NCBI GenBank assembly: GCA_021442155.1
Contig: CM038216.1
Location: forward strand, 83,982,945-84,046,944
DNA length: 64,000 nucleotides
Source of the DNA: Cymbidium sinense
Taxonomy: Eukaryota > Streptophyta > Magnoliopsida > Asparagales > Orchidaceae
Direction of reading: 5' to 3'
Shown: one piece after another, positions 10,801 through 22,169 of the stretch
Layout of the letters: each line of letters starts with the position of its first letter
Numbering within the stretch: the first letter of the stretch is position 1
The notes under the pieces: generated by a model
What the model was told of the DNA's origin: nothing
The model's database searches: none
The model's input: the letters and a program-made list of their open reading frames with translations, nothing else
Made by a program: the position numbers and the translations under genes

Positions 10801-13800
10801 TTAGTGTTTAGGGTTTAGGGTTTAGGATATAGGGTTTAGGGTTAAGGGTTTAGTGTTTAGGTTTTTTTTAAAAAAAATTAAGTAAACCATTTGGTTTAAG
10901 TTTATTTAGTTTAGTTTATTTTGTTTTTTATTTTTATTTAAGTTTATTTTTTTTATTTTGTTTAGTTTATTTATTTTAGGTTTATTTATTTTAGTTTTTG
11001 GTTTTTTTGGTTTATTTTCTATGTTTAGGTTTAGGTTTATGTTTCTTTTTTAGTTTAGTTTTATTTTTATTTTATTTTTTTTTGTTTAAGTTTTATTTTT
11101 TATTTTTAGGTGTAAGTTTAGGTTTTTATTTTATTTTTTTATGTTTAAAGTTTAGGTTTTTTACTTTAGGTTTATTTTTAGGATTTATTTTTGTTTAGGT
11201 TTAGGTTTATTTTAGTTTATTTACTTTAGGGTTTAGGTTTAGTATATTTTAGGTTTAGGTTTAGGTTTAGGTTTTATTTATTTTAATTTTAAGTTTTTTT
11301 AATTTAGTTTAGGTTTTTAGGTTTTTAGGGTTTAGGGTTTAGGGTTTGGGGTTTAGGGTTTAGAGTTTAGGGTTGTAGATTTTAGGGTTAGTGTTTAGGT
11401 TTAGGGTTTAGGGTTTGAGGTTTTAGGCTTTAGGTTTTAGATTTAGGGTTTAGGTTTAGGCTTTAGGGTTTCAGGGTTTAGAGTTTAGGGTTTAGGGTTT
11501 AGGGTTTAGGGTTTAAGGTTTAGGGTTTTTTTTTTTTTATTTTTATTTTATTACTTTTAAAAATTAAGTGAACTGGTAGGTTTAGGTTTATTTAGTTTAT
11601 TTAGGCTTAGGTTTTTTTTTCATTTAGGATTTAAGTTTTATTTTTTATTTATTTTTAGGTTTTATTTATTTATTAGGTTTAGGTTTTTATTTATTTTATT
11701 TTAGGTTTATTTAATTTTTTTATGTTTAGTTTTTATTTTATTTTAGTTTTTTATTTGTAGGTTTATTTTATTTTTTAGTTTAGTTTAGGTTTTTATTTAT
11801 TTTCTTTTAGTTTTTTATTTTTTTGGGTTTAGGTTTAGGTTTTCGTTTAGGTTTTTATTTTTTTTATTTTATTATTATATTTAGGTTTTTTATTTATTTT
11901 ATTTTTAGGTTTTATTAAATTTAGGTTTAGGTTTTAGGTTTTTAAGGTTTAGGGCTTATGCTTAGGATTTAACATTTAGGATTTAAGGTTTAGGGTTTTT
12001 AGGGTTTATGTTTTAGGTTTTAGGGTTTAGAGTTTAGGTTTAGGTTAGCTTAGGGTTTAGGGTTAGATTAGGGTTTAGGGTTTAGGGTTTAGGCTTTAGG
12101 GTTTAGGGTTTTTAGGGTTGAGGGTTTAGGGTTTTTAAGGTTTATGGTTTAGGGTTGTAGGTGTAGGGTTTAGGGTTTAGGGTTAGTTTTAGCATTTAGG
12201 GTTTAGGGTTTAGGTTTTTTTTAAATGAAGTAACCCGACAGGTTTTGGTTTATTTTGTTTATTTAATTTATTTAGTTTATTTAATCTATTTTATATATTT
12301 ATTTGGGTTTATTTTTAAGTTTATTTATTTTCATTTAGGTCTTTTATTTTTGTTTATCTTTTATGTTTAGGTTTAGGTTTAAGTTTATTTTTTAGTTTAG
12401 TTTTATTTTTATTATATTTTTTTAGGTTTAGGTTTGCTTTTTTTTATTTTTAGGTTTAGGTTTAGGTTTATATTTTATTTTTTTAGGTTTATGGTTTAGG
12501 TTTTTACTTTTGGTTTATTTTTAGGTTGTATTTTTTAGTTTAAGTTTAGGTTTATTTTTTAGTTTATTTTATTTTATTTAGTTTAGGGCGTAGGTTTAGG
12601 TTTAGGTTTTATTTATGTTATTTTTTGGCTTTTTTTAGTTTAGGTTTAGGTTTTTTTAGGTTTTAGGGTTTAGGGTTTAGGGTTTAGGGTTTGGGGTTTG
12701 GGGTTTAAGGTTTTGGGTTTAGGATTATAGTTTTTAGGGTTTATGGTTTGGGGTTTAGGGTTTAGGGTTTTAGGGTTTAGGCTTTAGGTTTAGGGTTTAG
12801 GGTTTTACGATTTAGGGTTTAGGGTTTAGGGTTGTAGGTTTAAGGTTTAGAGTTAGTTTTAGGGATTAGGGTTAAGGTTTTTTTTGCTTTATTTATTTTA
12901 TTTTTTGATTTTCTTAAATTTATTGAACTTGTTGGTTTAGGTTTATTTAGTTTATTTGTTTTATAAATTTTAGTTTATTTTCTTTTTTATTTTTATCTAG
13001 GTTTATTTTTATTTTTATTTTATTTAGTTTATTTGTTAGTTTAGGTTTCTTTATTTTAGTTTATTTTTTATGTATAGGTTTAGTTTAGGTTTATTTTGTA
13101 ATTTAGCTTTATATTTATTTTATTTTTTAGGTTTAGGTTTTATTTTTTATTTTTAGGTTTAGTTTTAGGTTTTTCTTCTATTTTTTTGGTTTAGGTTTTA
13201 GCTTTTTATTTTAGGTTAATTTTTAGATTTTATTTTTTAGTTAAGGTTTAGGTTTATTTTAAGTTTATTTTATTTTGTTTAGTTTAGGTTTAGGTTTAGG
13301 TTTAGTTTATTTTAGATTTAGGTTCAGGTTTTATTTATTTCAGTTTACTTTATTTTAGTTTAGGTTTAGTTTTTTTTAATTTTGTTTATTTTATTTTTAT
13401 TTAAGCTTTAGTTTTTTTAGCTTAAAGTTTAGGTTTCATTTTTTTATTTCTTTCTATGTTTTATTATTAGGTTTATTTTTGAGGTTTAGGTTTTTGTTTA
13501 GTTTTTATTTTATTTTATTTTAGGTTTACTTTATTTTTATTTTAGATTTAGTTTTTATTTTATTTAGGTTTTTTATTCTTAAGTTTATATTATTTTTAGT
13601 TTAGTTTAGGTTTTTATTTATTTTATTTTAGTTCATTTTGATTTTTTATTTTATTTTATTTTTAGGTTTAGGTTTAGGTTTAAGTTTAAGGTTTAGTTTA
13701 GGTTTTTATTTTTATTTAATTTAATTTAATTTTATTTATATTTAGGTTTTTAGGTTTTTTAGATTAAGGGTTTAAGGTTTAGGGTTTAGGGTTTGGGGTT

Positions 13801-15238
13801 TAGGGTTTAAGGTTTAGGATTGTAGGTTTTAGGGATTAGGGTTTAGGGTTTTAGGGCTTAGGGTTTTGGAATTTGGGTTTTAGGTTTAGGGGTTTAGGGT
13901 TGTACGTTTAGGGTTTAGGGTTTAGGGTCTTAGGGTTTAGGGTTTAAGGTTTAGGGTTTAGGGTTTAGCATTTTAGGGTTTAAGGTTTAGGGTTTAGGAT
14001 TCTAGGTTTAGGGTTTAGGGTTTAGGTTTAGTTTTAGCGCTTAGGGTTTACGGTTAGGGTTTTTTTATTTTATTTTATTTTAGTATTATGTTTTTTTAAA
14101 TAAAGTAAACTCAAAGGTTTATGTTTATTTTTTTATTTTTATTTATTTTAGTTTATTTTATTTTTATTTTTATTTAGGCTTATTTTTATTTTTATTTAGT
14201 TTAGTTTTATTTTAGGTTTATTTATTTTAGCTTATGTTTTTTATTTTAGTTTATTTTTTAGGTTTAGGTTTATTTTTTAGTTTTGTTTTCTTTGTATTTT
14301 ATTTTTTTGGTTTAGGTTTTATTTTTTATTTTTAGGTTTAGGTTTTAGGTTTTTATTTTAGGTTTATTTTTATGTTTTAGTTTTTAGTTTAGGTTTAGGT
14401 TTATTTTTAGTTTATTTTATTTTTATTTATTTTAGGTTTAGGGTTAGGTTTTATTTATTTTAGTTTACTTTATTTTAGTTTAGGTTTAGGTTTATTTTAT
14501 TTTATTTATTTTATTTTTATATTAAGTTTAGTTTTTTTTTAGTTTAAGGTTTAGGTTTTATTTTTTATTATTTTTAAGTTTTATTATTAGGTTTATTTTT
14601 TAGGTTCAGATTTTTTTTAGTTTTTATTTTATTTTATTTTAGGTTTATTTTATTTTTATTTTAGGTTTAGTTTTTATTTTATTTTATTTTTTTAGTTTAG
14701 TTTAGGTTTTATTTATTTTATTTTAGGTTAGTTTTTATTTTCTTTCTTAGGTTTAGGTTTAGGTTTAGGTTTAGGTTTATGTTTTAGTTTATGTTTTTAT
14801 TTATTATTTTATTTTATTTTAAGGCTTTTTATTTATTTTATTTTTATGTTTAGGTTTTTATTTTTTTTATGGTTTAGGGTTTAGGGTTTAGGGTTAGTTT
14901 AGGGCTTATGGTTTATTATTTAGGCTTTGGGGTTTATGGTTTACTGTTTAGGGTTTAGGGTTTAGGTTTTATGGTTTAGGGTTTAGGGTTTAGGGTTTAG
15001 GGTTTTAGGGTTTAAGGTTTAGGGTTTAGGGTTTAGGGTTTAGTATTTTTAGGGTTTAGGATTTAGGTTCTACATTTTATGTTTAGGGTTCAGGTTTAGG
15101 GTTTAGGGTTACAGGTTAGTGTTAAGGTTTAGGGTTTTGTTTTTATTTATTATTTTTTTCATTTTAGTTTTTATGGTTTTATTTAGGGTTTAGGGTTTAG
15201 GTTTAGGGTTAAGGTTTTAGTTTTGGTTTTGGGATTTG
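7848..15238 (+). repeat. Composite telomere-like/AT-rich satellite, block III
   Basis: About 7.4 kb of alternating blocks. TTTAGGG-rich stretches lie at about 8,805-9,670, 10,385-10,865, 11,310-11,530, 11,935-12,215, 12,655-12,880, 13,760-14,060 and 14,870-15,220. AT-rich stretches (TTTATTTTAGG words) lie between them and mostly open with AAGTAAACYGGTAGGTTT or a variant (near 8,083, 9,691, 10,880, 11,565, 12,227, 12,921 and 14,103). Landmark words recur in order inside the AT stretches. The + strand is almost free of C. No gene is visible; the open frame at 10,998-11,198 is compositional. Confidence 0.9.
10561..10600 (+). repeat. Perfect (TTTAGGG)n run
   Basis: Six consecutive GGG tracts spaced by TTTA without a mismatch, one of the longest perfect plant-telomere runs in the window. 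Similar runs occur near 16,946-16,989, 47,223-47,256, 53,098-53,134 and 55,049-55,083. Four such tracts are enough in principle for a G-quadruplex on the + strand. Confidence 0.85.
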
Positions 15239-15717
15239 GTTTTTTTTTTTAAAAGAGAATAAATTCAGATTTAACATTTCTTCTTTTGATTTTATCAACC
15301 AAGTAACACACCAAGTTCTTTAGGACACAAGCGATGACATAGATCAAATATGAGCATGCAAATAGCAAATCAAAAATCCTAGATAATTAGAACCATCTCT
15401 ACTGTAAAGACAAAGTTCCATAAGCAGCAGATTGAAATTATCGTTCTTCAGTTTCTTTAGTTCCTATCAGAACCACCCCGGCCTCTTAAGTAGCGGGAAC
15501 CACTGTCATATCCTCGATATCTCCCTCCTCCACCACCACAATTTTAACCTCCATCGGTCCTCCTGCCTCCATAAACCACAGTGCTCCAGCCACCAACTCC
15601 ATATCCACCAGCACCTCCAGATCCCCTACCATTCGAGCTTGCCGCGCCTTCTCCACCCAGATCTAAGCCTAGTTGACGGTGTTGTTCTTGCCATCAAGGT
15701 TTTTCCCATTCTTAAGG
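15239..15717 (-). pseudogene. GRP retrocopy C, 5'-truncated
   Basis: Minus strand: the RRM end appears as D-G-K at about 15,690, then a Gly-rich tail and G-G-S-R-Y-L-R-G-R-G-G-S, with a stop TAA at 15,457-15,459 at the ancestral position. About 200 bases of 3' UTR and an A-run follow (long T-run on + at about 15,239-15,250). It keeps the same 5' truncation point as the other copies. Part of the Gly-rich segment is shortened relative to A, D and F (missing around 15,590-15,650). Satellite flanks it on both sides. Confidence 0.8.
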
Positions 15718-18318
15718 TTTAGGTTTATTTTTTAGTTTATTTAGTTACTTTAGGTTTAGGTTTAGGGTTTGGGTTTTATGGTTTAGGGTTTAGGGTTAGG
15801 GTTTAGGGTTTAAGGTTTAGGGTTTAGTGTTTTAGGTTTTATGCTTTTAAGGTTTAGAGATTAGGGTTTAGTGTTATGGGTTTTTTAGGGTTTAAGGTTT
15901 AGGTTATAGGTTTAGGGTTGTATGTTTAGGGTTTAGGGTTTAGGCTTTTAGAGTTTAGAGTTTAGGGTTAGGGTTTAGGGTTTAGTGTTTAGGGTTTTTA
16001 GGGTTTAGGGTTTAGGGTTTAAGGTTTAGGGTTTAATGTTGTAGGTTTATTATTGTAGGACTAGGGTTATAGGTTTAGGGTTTAGGGTTTAGGGTTTAGG
16101 ATTTAGGGTTTATGGTTTTTTTTAAAGATAAGTAAGCCGATAAGTTTAGGTTTATTTAGTATATATAGTTTTTTATTTATTTATGTTAGTTTAGTTTATT
16201 TATTTTTATTTAGTTTAGTTTAATTATCTTAGGTTTATTATTTTTGTTTATTTTTTAGGTTTAGGTTTATTTTTTAGTTGAGTTTTATTTTTATTTTATT
16301 TTTTAGGTTTAGGTTTTATTTTTTATTTCTAGATTTAGGTTTAGGTTTTTATTTTATTTTTTAGGTTTAGGTTTTAGGTTTATTTTTAGGTTTTATTTTT
16401 TTAGTTTAGGTTTAGGTTTATTTTTATTTTATTTTATATTATTTTATTTAATTTAGGTTTACATTTAAATTTAGTTTATTTTAGGTTTAGGTTAAGGTTT
16501 ATTTATTTTAGTTTAGTTTATTTTAGTTTAGGTTTAGGTTTATTTTATTTTTATTTTAGGCTTAGATTTTTTTTTGTTTAGGGTTTAGGTTTTATTTTTT
16601 ATTTATTTTTAGGTTTTATTTTTAGGTATATTTTTTAGGTTTAGGTTTTCATTTATTTTATTTTATTTTAATTTAGGTTTATATTATTTATTTTATGTTT
16701 AGTTTTTTTATTTAGGTTTTCTATTTGTAGGTTTATTTTATTTTTTTAGTTTAGTTTAGGTTTTTATTTATTTTATTTTAGTTTTATTAATTTTTTAATT
16801 TTATTTTTTGAGGTTTAGGTTTAGGTTTTAGTTTAGGTTTTTATTTATTTTATTTTATTTTATTTTGATTTAGATTTTTTATTTATTTTATTTTTAGATT
16901 TTATTAAATTTAGGTTTAGGTTTTTAGGGTTTAGGGTTTAGGATTAGGGTTTAGGGTTTAGGGTTTAGGGTTTAGGGTTTAGGGTTTAGTGTTTAGGCTT
17001 TAGTGTTTAGGGTTTAGTGTTTAAGGTTTAAGGTTTAGGGTTTAGGTTTAAGGTTAGGTTTAGGTTAGCTTAAGGTTTATAGTTTTAAGGTTTAGGGTTT
17101 AGGATTTTTAGGGTTTAGGTTTAGGGTTTATGGTTTAAGGTTTAGGGTTTTAGGGTTTAGGGTTAGTTTGGTGTTTAAGGCTTGTGGTTTAGGGTTGTAA
17201 GTGTAGGGTTTAGGGTTTGAGGTTAGTTTAGGGTTTAGGGTTTAATGTTTAGGGATTTTTTTCTAAATTAAATAAACTGACAGGTTTAAGTTTATTGATT
17301 TTTTTTTTATATATTTATTTAGGTTTATTTTTTGCTTTATTTAATTTAATTTATTTATTTTTATTTAGGTCTTTTATTTTAGTTTATTTTTTAGGTTTAG
17401 GTTTAACTTTAGATTCATTTTTTTAGTTTAGATTTATTTTTATTTTATTTTTTTTAGGTTTAGGTTTTATTTTCTTCTTTTTAGGTTTAGGTTTAGGTTT
17501 TTATTTTATTTTTAGTTTTTGGTTTAATTTTAGGTTTAATTTTTTTTAGTTTTATTTAGGTTTATTTTTAGATTATTTTATTTTATTTATTTTAGGGTTT
17601 AGGTTTAGTTTATTTTATGTTTAGGTTTAGGTATTATTTATTTTAGTTTAGTTTAGGGTTTAGTTTATTTTAGTTTAGGTTTAATTTATTTTATTTTATT
17701 TATTTTATTTTTATTTTAAGTTTAGTTTTTTTTAGTTTAATGTTTAATTTATTTTTTATTTATTTTTAAGTTTATTTTTTAAGTTTAGGTTTTTATTTAG
17801 TTTTTATTTGATTTTACCTTAGGTTTATTTTATTTTTATTTTACATTTAGATTTTATTTTATTTGCATTTTTATTTTTAGGTTTATTTTAATTTTTAATT
17901 TAGTTTAGGTTTTTATTTATTTTATTTTATCTTAGTTTATATTTTTATTTTATTTTTTTTAGGTTTAGGTTTAGGTTTTAGTTTAGGTTTTCATTTTATT
18001 TTATTTTATTTAAGCTTAAGTTTTTTTATTTATTTTCATTTTAGATTCTATTTAGTTTAGGTAGGTTTTATGGTTTTTAGGGTTTTTTAGGGTTTGGGTT
18101 TTTGGTTTAGGGTTTGGGTTTAAGGTTTATGGTTTAGGGTTGAAGGTTTTGGGTTTTGGGTTTAGGGTGTGGGGTTTTGGGTTTAAGGTTTAGGTTTTGG
18201 GTTTTGGGTTTAGGTTTTTAGGGTTTAGGGTTTAGGGTTTAGGGTTTAGGATTTTTAGGGTTTAGGGTTTAGGGTGTAGATTATAGGTTTAGGGTTCAAG
18301 TTTTTGTTTAGTTTTTGG
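15718..18318 (+). repeat. Composite telomere-like/AT-rich satellite, block IV
   Basis: TTTAGGG-rich stretches at about 15,720-16,115, 16,920-17,255 and 18,060-18,318, separated by two AT-rich modules that open with anchor variants near 16,129 and 17,270. The perfect TTTAGGG run at about 16,946-16,989 is among the longest. No gene is visible. Confidence 0.9.
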
Positions 18319-18790
18319 TTTTTTTTAATAAAGCATAAATTCAGATTCAACATATCAACCACATAACACGCCAAGTTTTCTAGGTCACAAGCGATGACAT
18401 AGATAAAAATTGAGTACTCATAGAGCAAATCAAAAACCCTAGATAACTAGAACTATCTCTACTGTAAAGACACAATTCCATACGTAGCAGATCGGATTGG
18501 CCATTCTTTAGTTTCTCTAATTCCCTTTAGAACCAACATCTCGTGTAGCGAGATCCACCATCATATCCCCGATCTCTCCATCCACCATCACCATGGTTGT
18601 AACTTTCGTTGCTCCTCCCGCCTCAAAAACCACCACTACTCCGTCCACTACCTCCATATCCACAAGCACCTCCAAATCCCCCACAACCACTATGATAACT
18701 GCCACCTCCGCCTTTGTCTCCACATCCAGATCTAGAATGAGCCTAGTTGACGGTGATGTTCTTGCCATCAAGGTTCTGCTCATTCTTAGG
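18319..18790 (-). pseudogene. GRP retrocopy D, 5'-truncated
   Basis: The minus strand starts at a codon run N-E-Q-N-L-D-G-K-N-I-T-V-N, followed by TAG where the family has Gln, then A-H-S-R-S-G and a Gly-rich tail. The stop TAG at 18,517-18,519 is at the ancestral position. A minus-strand frame stays open from 18,783 to that stop (88 codons), but much of it is the shifted, Val/Asp-rich frame, so it is not a working GRP. The 3' UTR and A-run (T-run on + at about 18,319-18,326) complete the retrocopy. Confidence 0.82.
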
Positions 18791-21700
18791 TTTTAAGTTT
18801 AGGTTTAGGTTTATTAGGTTTTAGGGTATAGGTTTATTTTTTAATGTATTTAGTTATTTTATGTTTTGGTTTAGGGTTTAGGGTTTATGGTTTAGGTTTT
18901 AGTGTTGGGGTTTAAGGTTTAGGGTTTAGGCTTTAGGGTTTAGGGTTTAGGGTATAAGAGTTCATGCTTTTAGGGTTTAGTGTTTAGGGTTAAGGTTTAA
19001 GGTTTAAGGTTTAAGGTTTAGGGTTTTTGAGAGTTTAGGGTTTAGGGATTAGGGTTGTAGGGTTAGGGTTTAGGGTTTAGGTTTATGGTTTTAAAAAAAA
19101 TTAAGTAAACCAGTAGGTTTGGGTTTATTTAGTTTATTTATTCATTTATTTTAGTTTATTTTATTTTTATATTTATTAGGTTTATTTTTTATTTATGTTT
19201 AATTTAGTTTATTTATTTTAATTCAGGTTTTTTTATTTTAGTTTATTTTTTAGGTTTAGGTAAGGGTTTGGGTTTATTTTTTAGTTGAGTTTTATTTTTA
19301 TTTTATTTTTTAGGTTTAGGTTTTATTTTTTATTTTTAGGTTTAGGTTTAGGTTTTTATTTTATTTTTTTGGCTTAAGTTTTAGGTTTATTTTTAGGTTT
19401 TCTTATTTAGTTTAGGTTTAGGTTTATTTTTAGTTTATTTTATTTTATTTAGTTTAGGTTTAGGTTTAGTTTAGTTTATTTTTTGGTTTAGGTTCAAGTA
19501 TTATTTATTTTAGTTAAGATTTAGGTTTATTTTATTTTGTTCATTCTTTATTTATCTTAGGTTTAGTTTTTTTTAATTTATGATTTAAGTTTTATTTTTA
19601 TTTATTTTTAGGTTTTATTTTTAGGTTTATTTTTTTGGTTTAGGTTTTTATTTAATTTTTATTTTATTTTATTTTAAGCTTATTTTAGTTTTCTTTTACT
19701 TTTATTTTTTATTTTATTTAAGTTTTTATTCTTAGGTTTATTTTATTTTTTAGTTTAGTTTAGGTTTTTATTTATTTTATTTTAGTTTACTTTGATTTGT
19801 TTATTTTATTTTAATTTTAGGTTTAAGTTTAGGTTTTAGTTTACGTTTATATTTTATTTAGGTTTAGGTTTTTCTATATATTTTTTTTAGGTTTTACATA
19901 GTTTAGGTTTAGGTTTTTAGGTTTTCAAGGTTTAAGATTTAGGGTTTAAGGTTTAGGGTTTTGGGTTTTAAGGTTTTGGGTTTTGGGTTTAAGGTTTAGG
20001 GTCAAGTTTAGGGTTTAAGGTTTAGGGTTTAGGGTTTAGGGTTTAGGCTTTAGGGCTCAGGGTTTTTACGGTTTAGGGTTCAGGGTTTAGAGTTTACGGT
20101 TAGCTTTGGGTTTAGGGTTTTTTTTTAAAATTAAGTAAACTGGTAGGTTTAGCTTATTTAGTTTATTTTTTATTTATTTTAGTTAATTTTAAATTTTTTA
20201 TTTATGTTTACTTTTAATTTTTGTTTAGTTTAATGTATTTATTTTAGGTTTATTTATTTTTGTTTAGGCTTGTTATTTTAGTTTATTTTTTAGGTTTCGG
20301 TTTAGGTTTAGGTTTATTTTTTAATTGGGTTTTATTTTAATTTTAATTTTTAGGATTAGGTTTTATTTTTTATTTTTAGGTTCAGGTTTAGGTTTTAATT
20401 TTATATTTTTAGGTTTTGGTTATAGGTTTTTATTTTAGGTATTTAGGTTTTATTTTTTTAGATTAAATTTAGGTTTATTTTTAATTTATTTTATTTGATT
20501 TAGTTTAGGTTTATTTTTTATTTATTTTAGTTTAGTTTATTTTAGTTTAGGTTTAGGATTATTTTATTTTGTTTGTTTTATTTTTATTTTAGGTTTAGGT
20601 TTTTTTTAGTTTAGAGTTTAGGTTTTCTTTTTTATTTATTTTTATATTTTACATTTAGGTTTCTCTTTTAGGTTTAGGTTTTTATTTAGTTTTTGTTTTA
20701 ATTATTTTACTTTTATTTATTTTTATTTTATGTTTAGTTTTTTATTTTATTTAGGTTCTTTATTCTTAAGTTTATCTTCTTTTTTAGTTTAATTTAGGTT
20801 TTTATTTATTTAATTTTGATTTTTTTATTTTTTTATTTTATTTTTTAGGTTTAGGTTTATGTTTTAGTTTAGGTTTTTATTTTATTTTCTTTTTGTATTT
20901 TATTTAGGTTTAGGTTATTTATTAATTTTCTTTTTAGGCTTTATTTATTTTAGGTTTAGGATTTTAGGTTTTTAGGGTTTAGGGTTTAGGGTTTAACATT
21001 TTAGGGTTTAGGGTTTAGAGTTAGCTTTGGGTTTAGGGTTAGTTTAGTGGGGTTTAGGGTTTGTTTAGAGTTTAGGTTTTAGGGTTTTAGGGTTTAGGGT
21101 TTAACATTTAGGGTTTAGGAACAGCATTAGGGTTTAGGGTTTAAGGTTTCGGGTTTATGGTTAGTTTTAGGGTTTAGGGTTGTTTTTTAAATTAAGTAAA
21201 CTAGTAGGTTTAGGTTTATTTAGTTTAATTTTTATTTAGTTTAGTTTACTTTAGTATATATTTTTATTTAGGTTTATTTTTTTATTTAGTTTAGTTTATT
21301 CATTTTAGGTTTCTTTATTTTAGTATAGGTTTTTTATTTTAGTTTATTTTTTAGGTTTAGGTTTATGTTTATTTTTAGTTTAGGTTTATTTTTATTTTAT
21401 TTTAAAATTTAGGTTTTATTTTTTATTTTTAGGTTAATGTTTAGTTTTTTATTTTATTTATTTGGTTTTAGGTTTTAGGTTTTAATTTAGGTTTATTTTT
21501 AAGTTTTATTTTGTAGTTTAGGTTTAGGTTTTATTTATTTTAGTTTAGTTTATTTTAGTTTAGGTTTAGGTTTATTTTATTTTGTTTATTTTAGTTTTCA
21601 TTTTTTTAGTCTAGGATTTTGGTTTTATTTTTTATTTATTTTTACTTTTTATTTTTTGGTTTATTTTTTAGGTTTAGGTTTTATTTAGTTTTTATTTTAT

Positions 21701-22098
21701 TTTATTTTATTTTAGGTTTATTTTAATTTTATTTTACATTAGGGTTTTATTTTATTTAGGTTTATTTATTTTTTTTAGTATAGTTTAGGCTTTTATTTAT
21801 TTTGCTTATTTTACTTTTTGTTTTTTGTTTGATTATATTTTTAGGTTTAGGTTCAAGTTTTATTATAGGTTTTTATTTTAGTTTATTTTATTTAGGTTAT
21901 GGTTTTTTTTATTTTTTATTCTTAGGTTTTATTTAGTTTAGGTTTAGGTTTTTATGTTTTTAGGGTTTAGGGTTTAGGGTTGTTGGTTTTAGGGTTTAGG
22001 GTTTAGGGTTTAGGTTTTGGTGTATTTAGGATTTATTATTTATGGTTTAGGTTTTAGGTTTAGGGTTTAGGTTTTAGTTTATGGTTTAGGGTTTTTAG
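18791..22098 (+). repeat. Composite telomere-like/AT-rich satellite, block V
   Basis: Three successive units of about 1.0-1.1 kb: anchors at about 19,103, 20,133 and 21,194, each after a T-run that ends a TTTAGGG block and each followed by an AT-rich module with the same landmark order. The word TTATTCTTA[AG]GTTTA lies about 625-630 bases after the first two anchors. This is the clearest tandem part of the satellite. No gene is visible. Confidence 0.9.
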
Positions 22099-22169
22099 TT
22101 TTTTTTAATAGAGAACAAATTCAGATTCAACATTTCTTCTTTTCGATTTTATCAACTATGTAACAAACC
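22099..22169 (-). pseudogene. GRP retrocopy E, only the 3' UTR end left
   Basis: About 70 bases match the distal 3' UTR and A-run of the other GRP copies (GAGAACAAATTCAGATTCAA on + at about 22,110, after a T-run). Similarity stops near 22,169, where the LTR-retrotransposon island begins. The missing part does not reappear at the other edge of the island (46.2 kb). Confidence 0.75.

Noticed and set aside
10998..11198. 66-codon hydrophobic open frame in the satellite
   Set aside because: Phe/Leu-only composition follows directly from TTTATTTTAGG words; no start context and no similar frame in other units.
7848..15238. CRISPR-like array of direct repeats
   Set aside because: Repeats are telomere-derived, lack constant spacers, and the genome is a plant's.
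15432..15722. 96-codon + strand frame rich in His/Ser
   Set aside because: Antisense of GRP retrocopy C. The same applies to 18,593-18,796 in copy D.
2638..22098. A functional chromosome end
   Set aside because: Repeats are degenerate, interrupted by retroelements, and unique or retroelement DNA follows on both sides; interstitial or subtelomeric location fits better.
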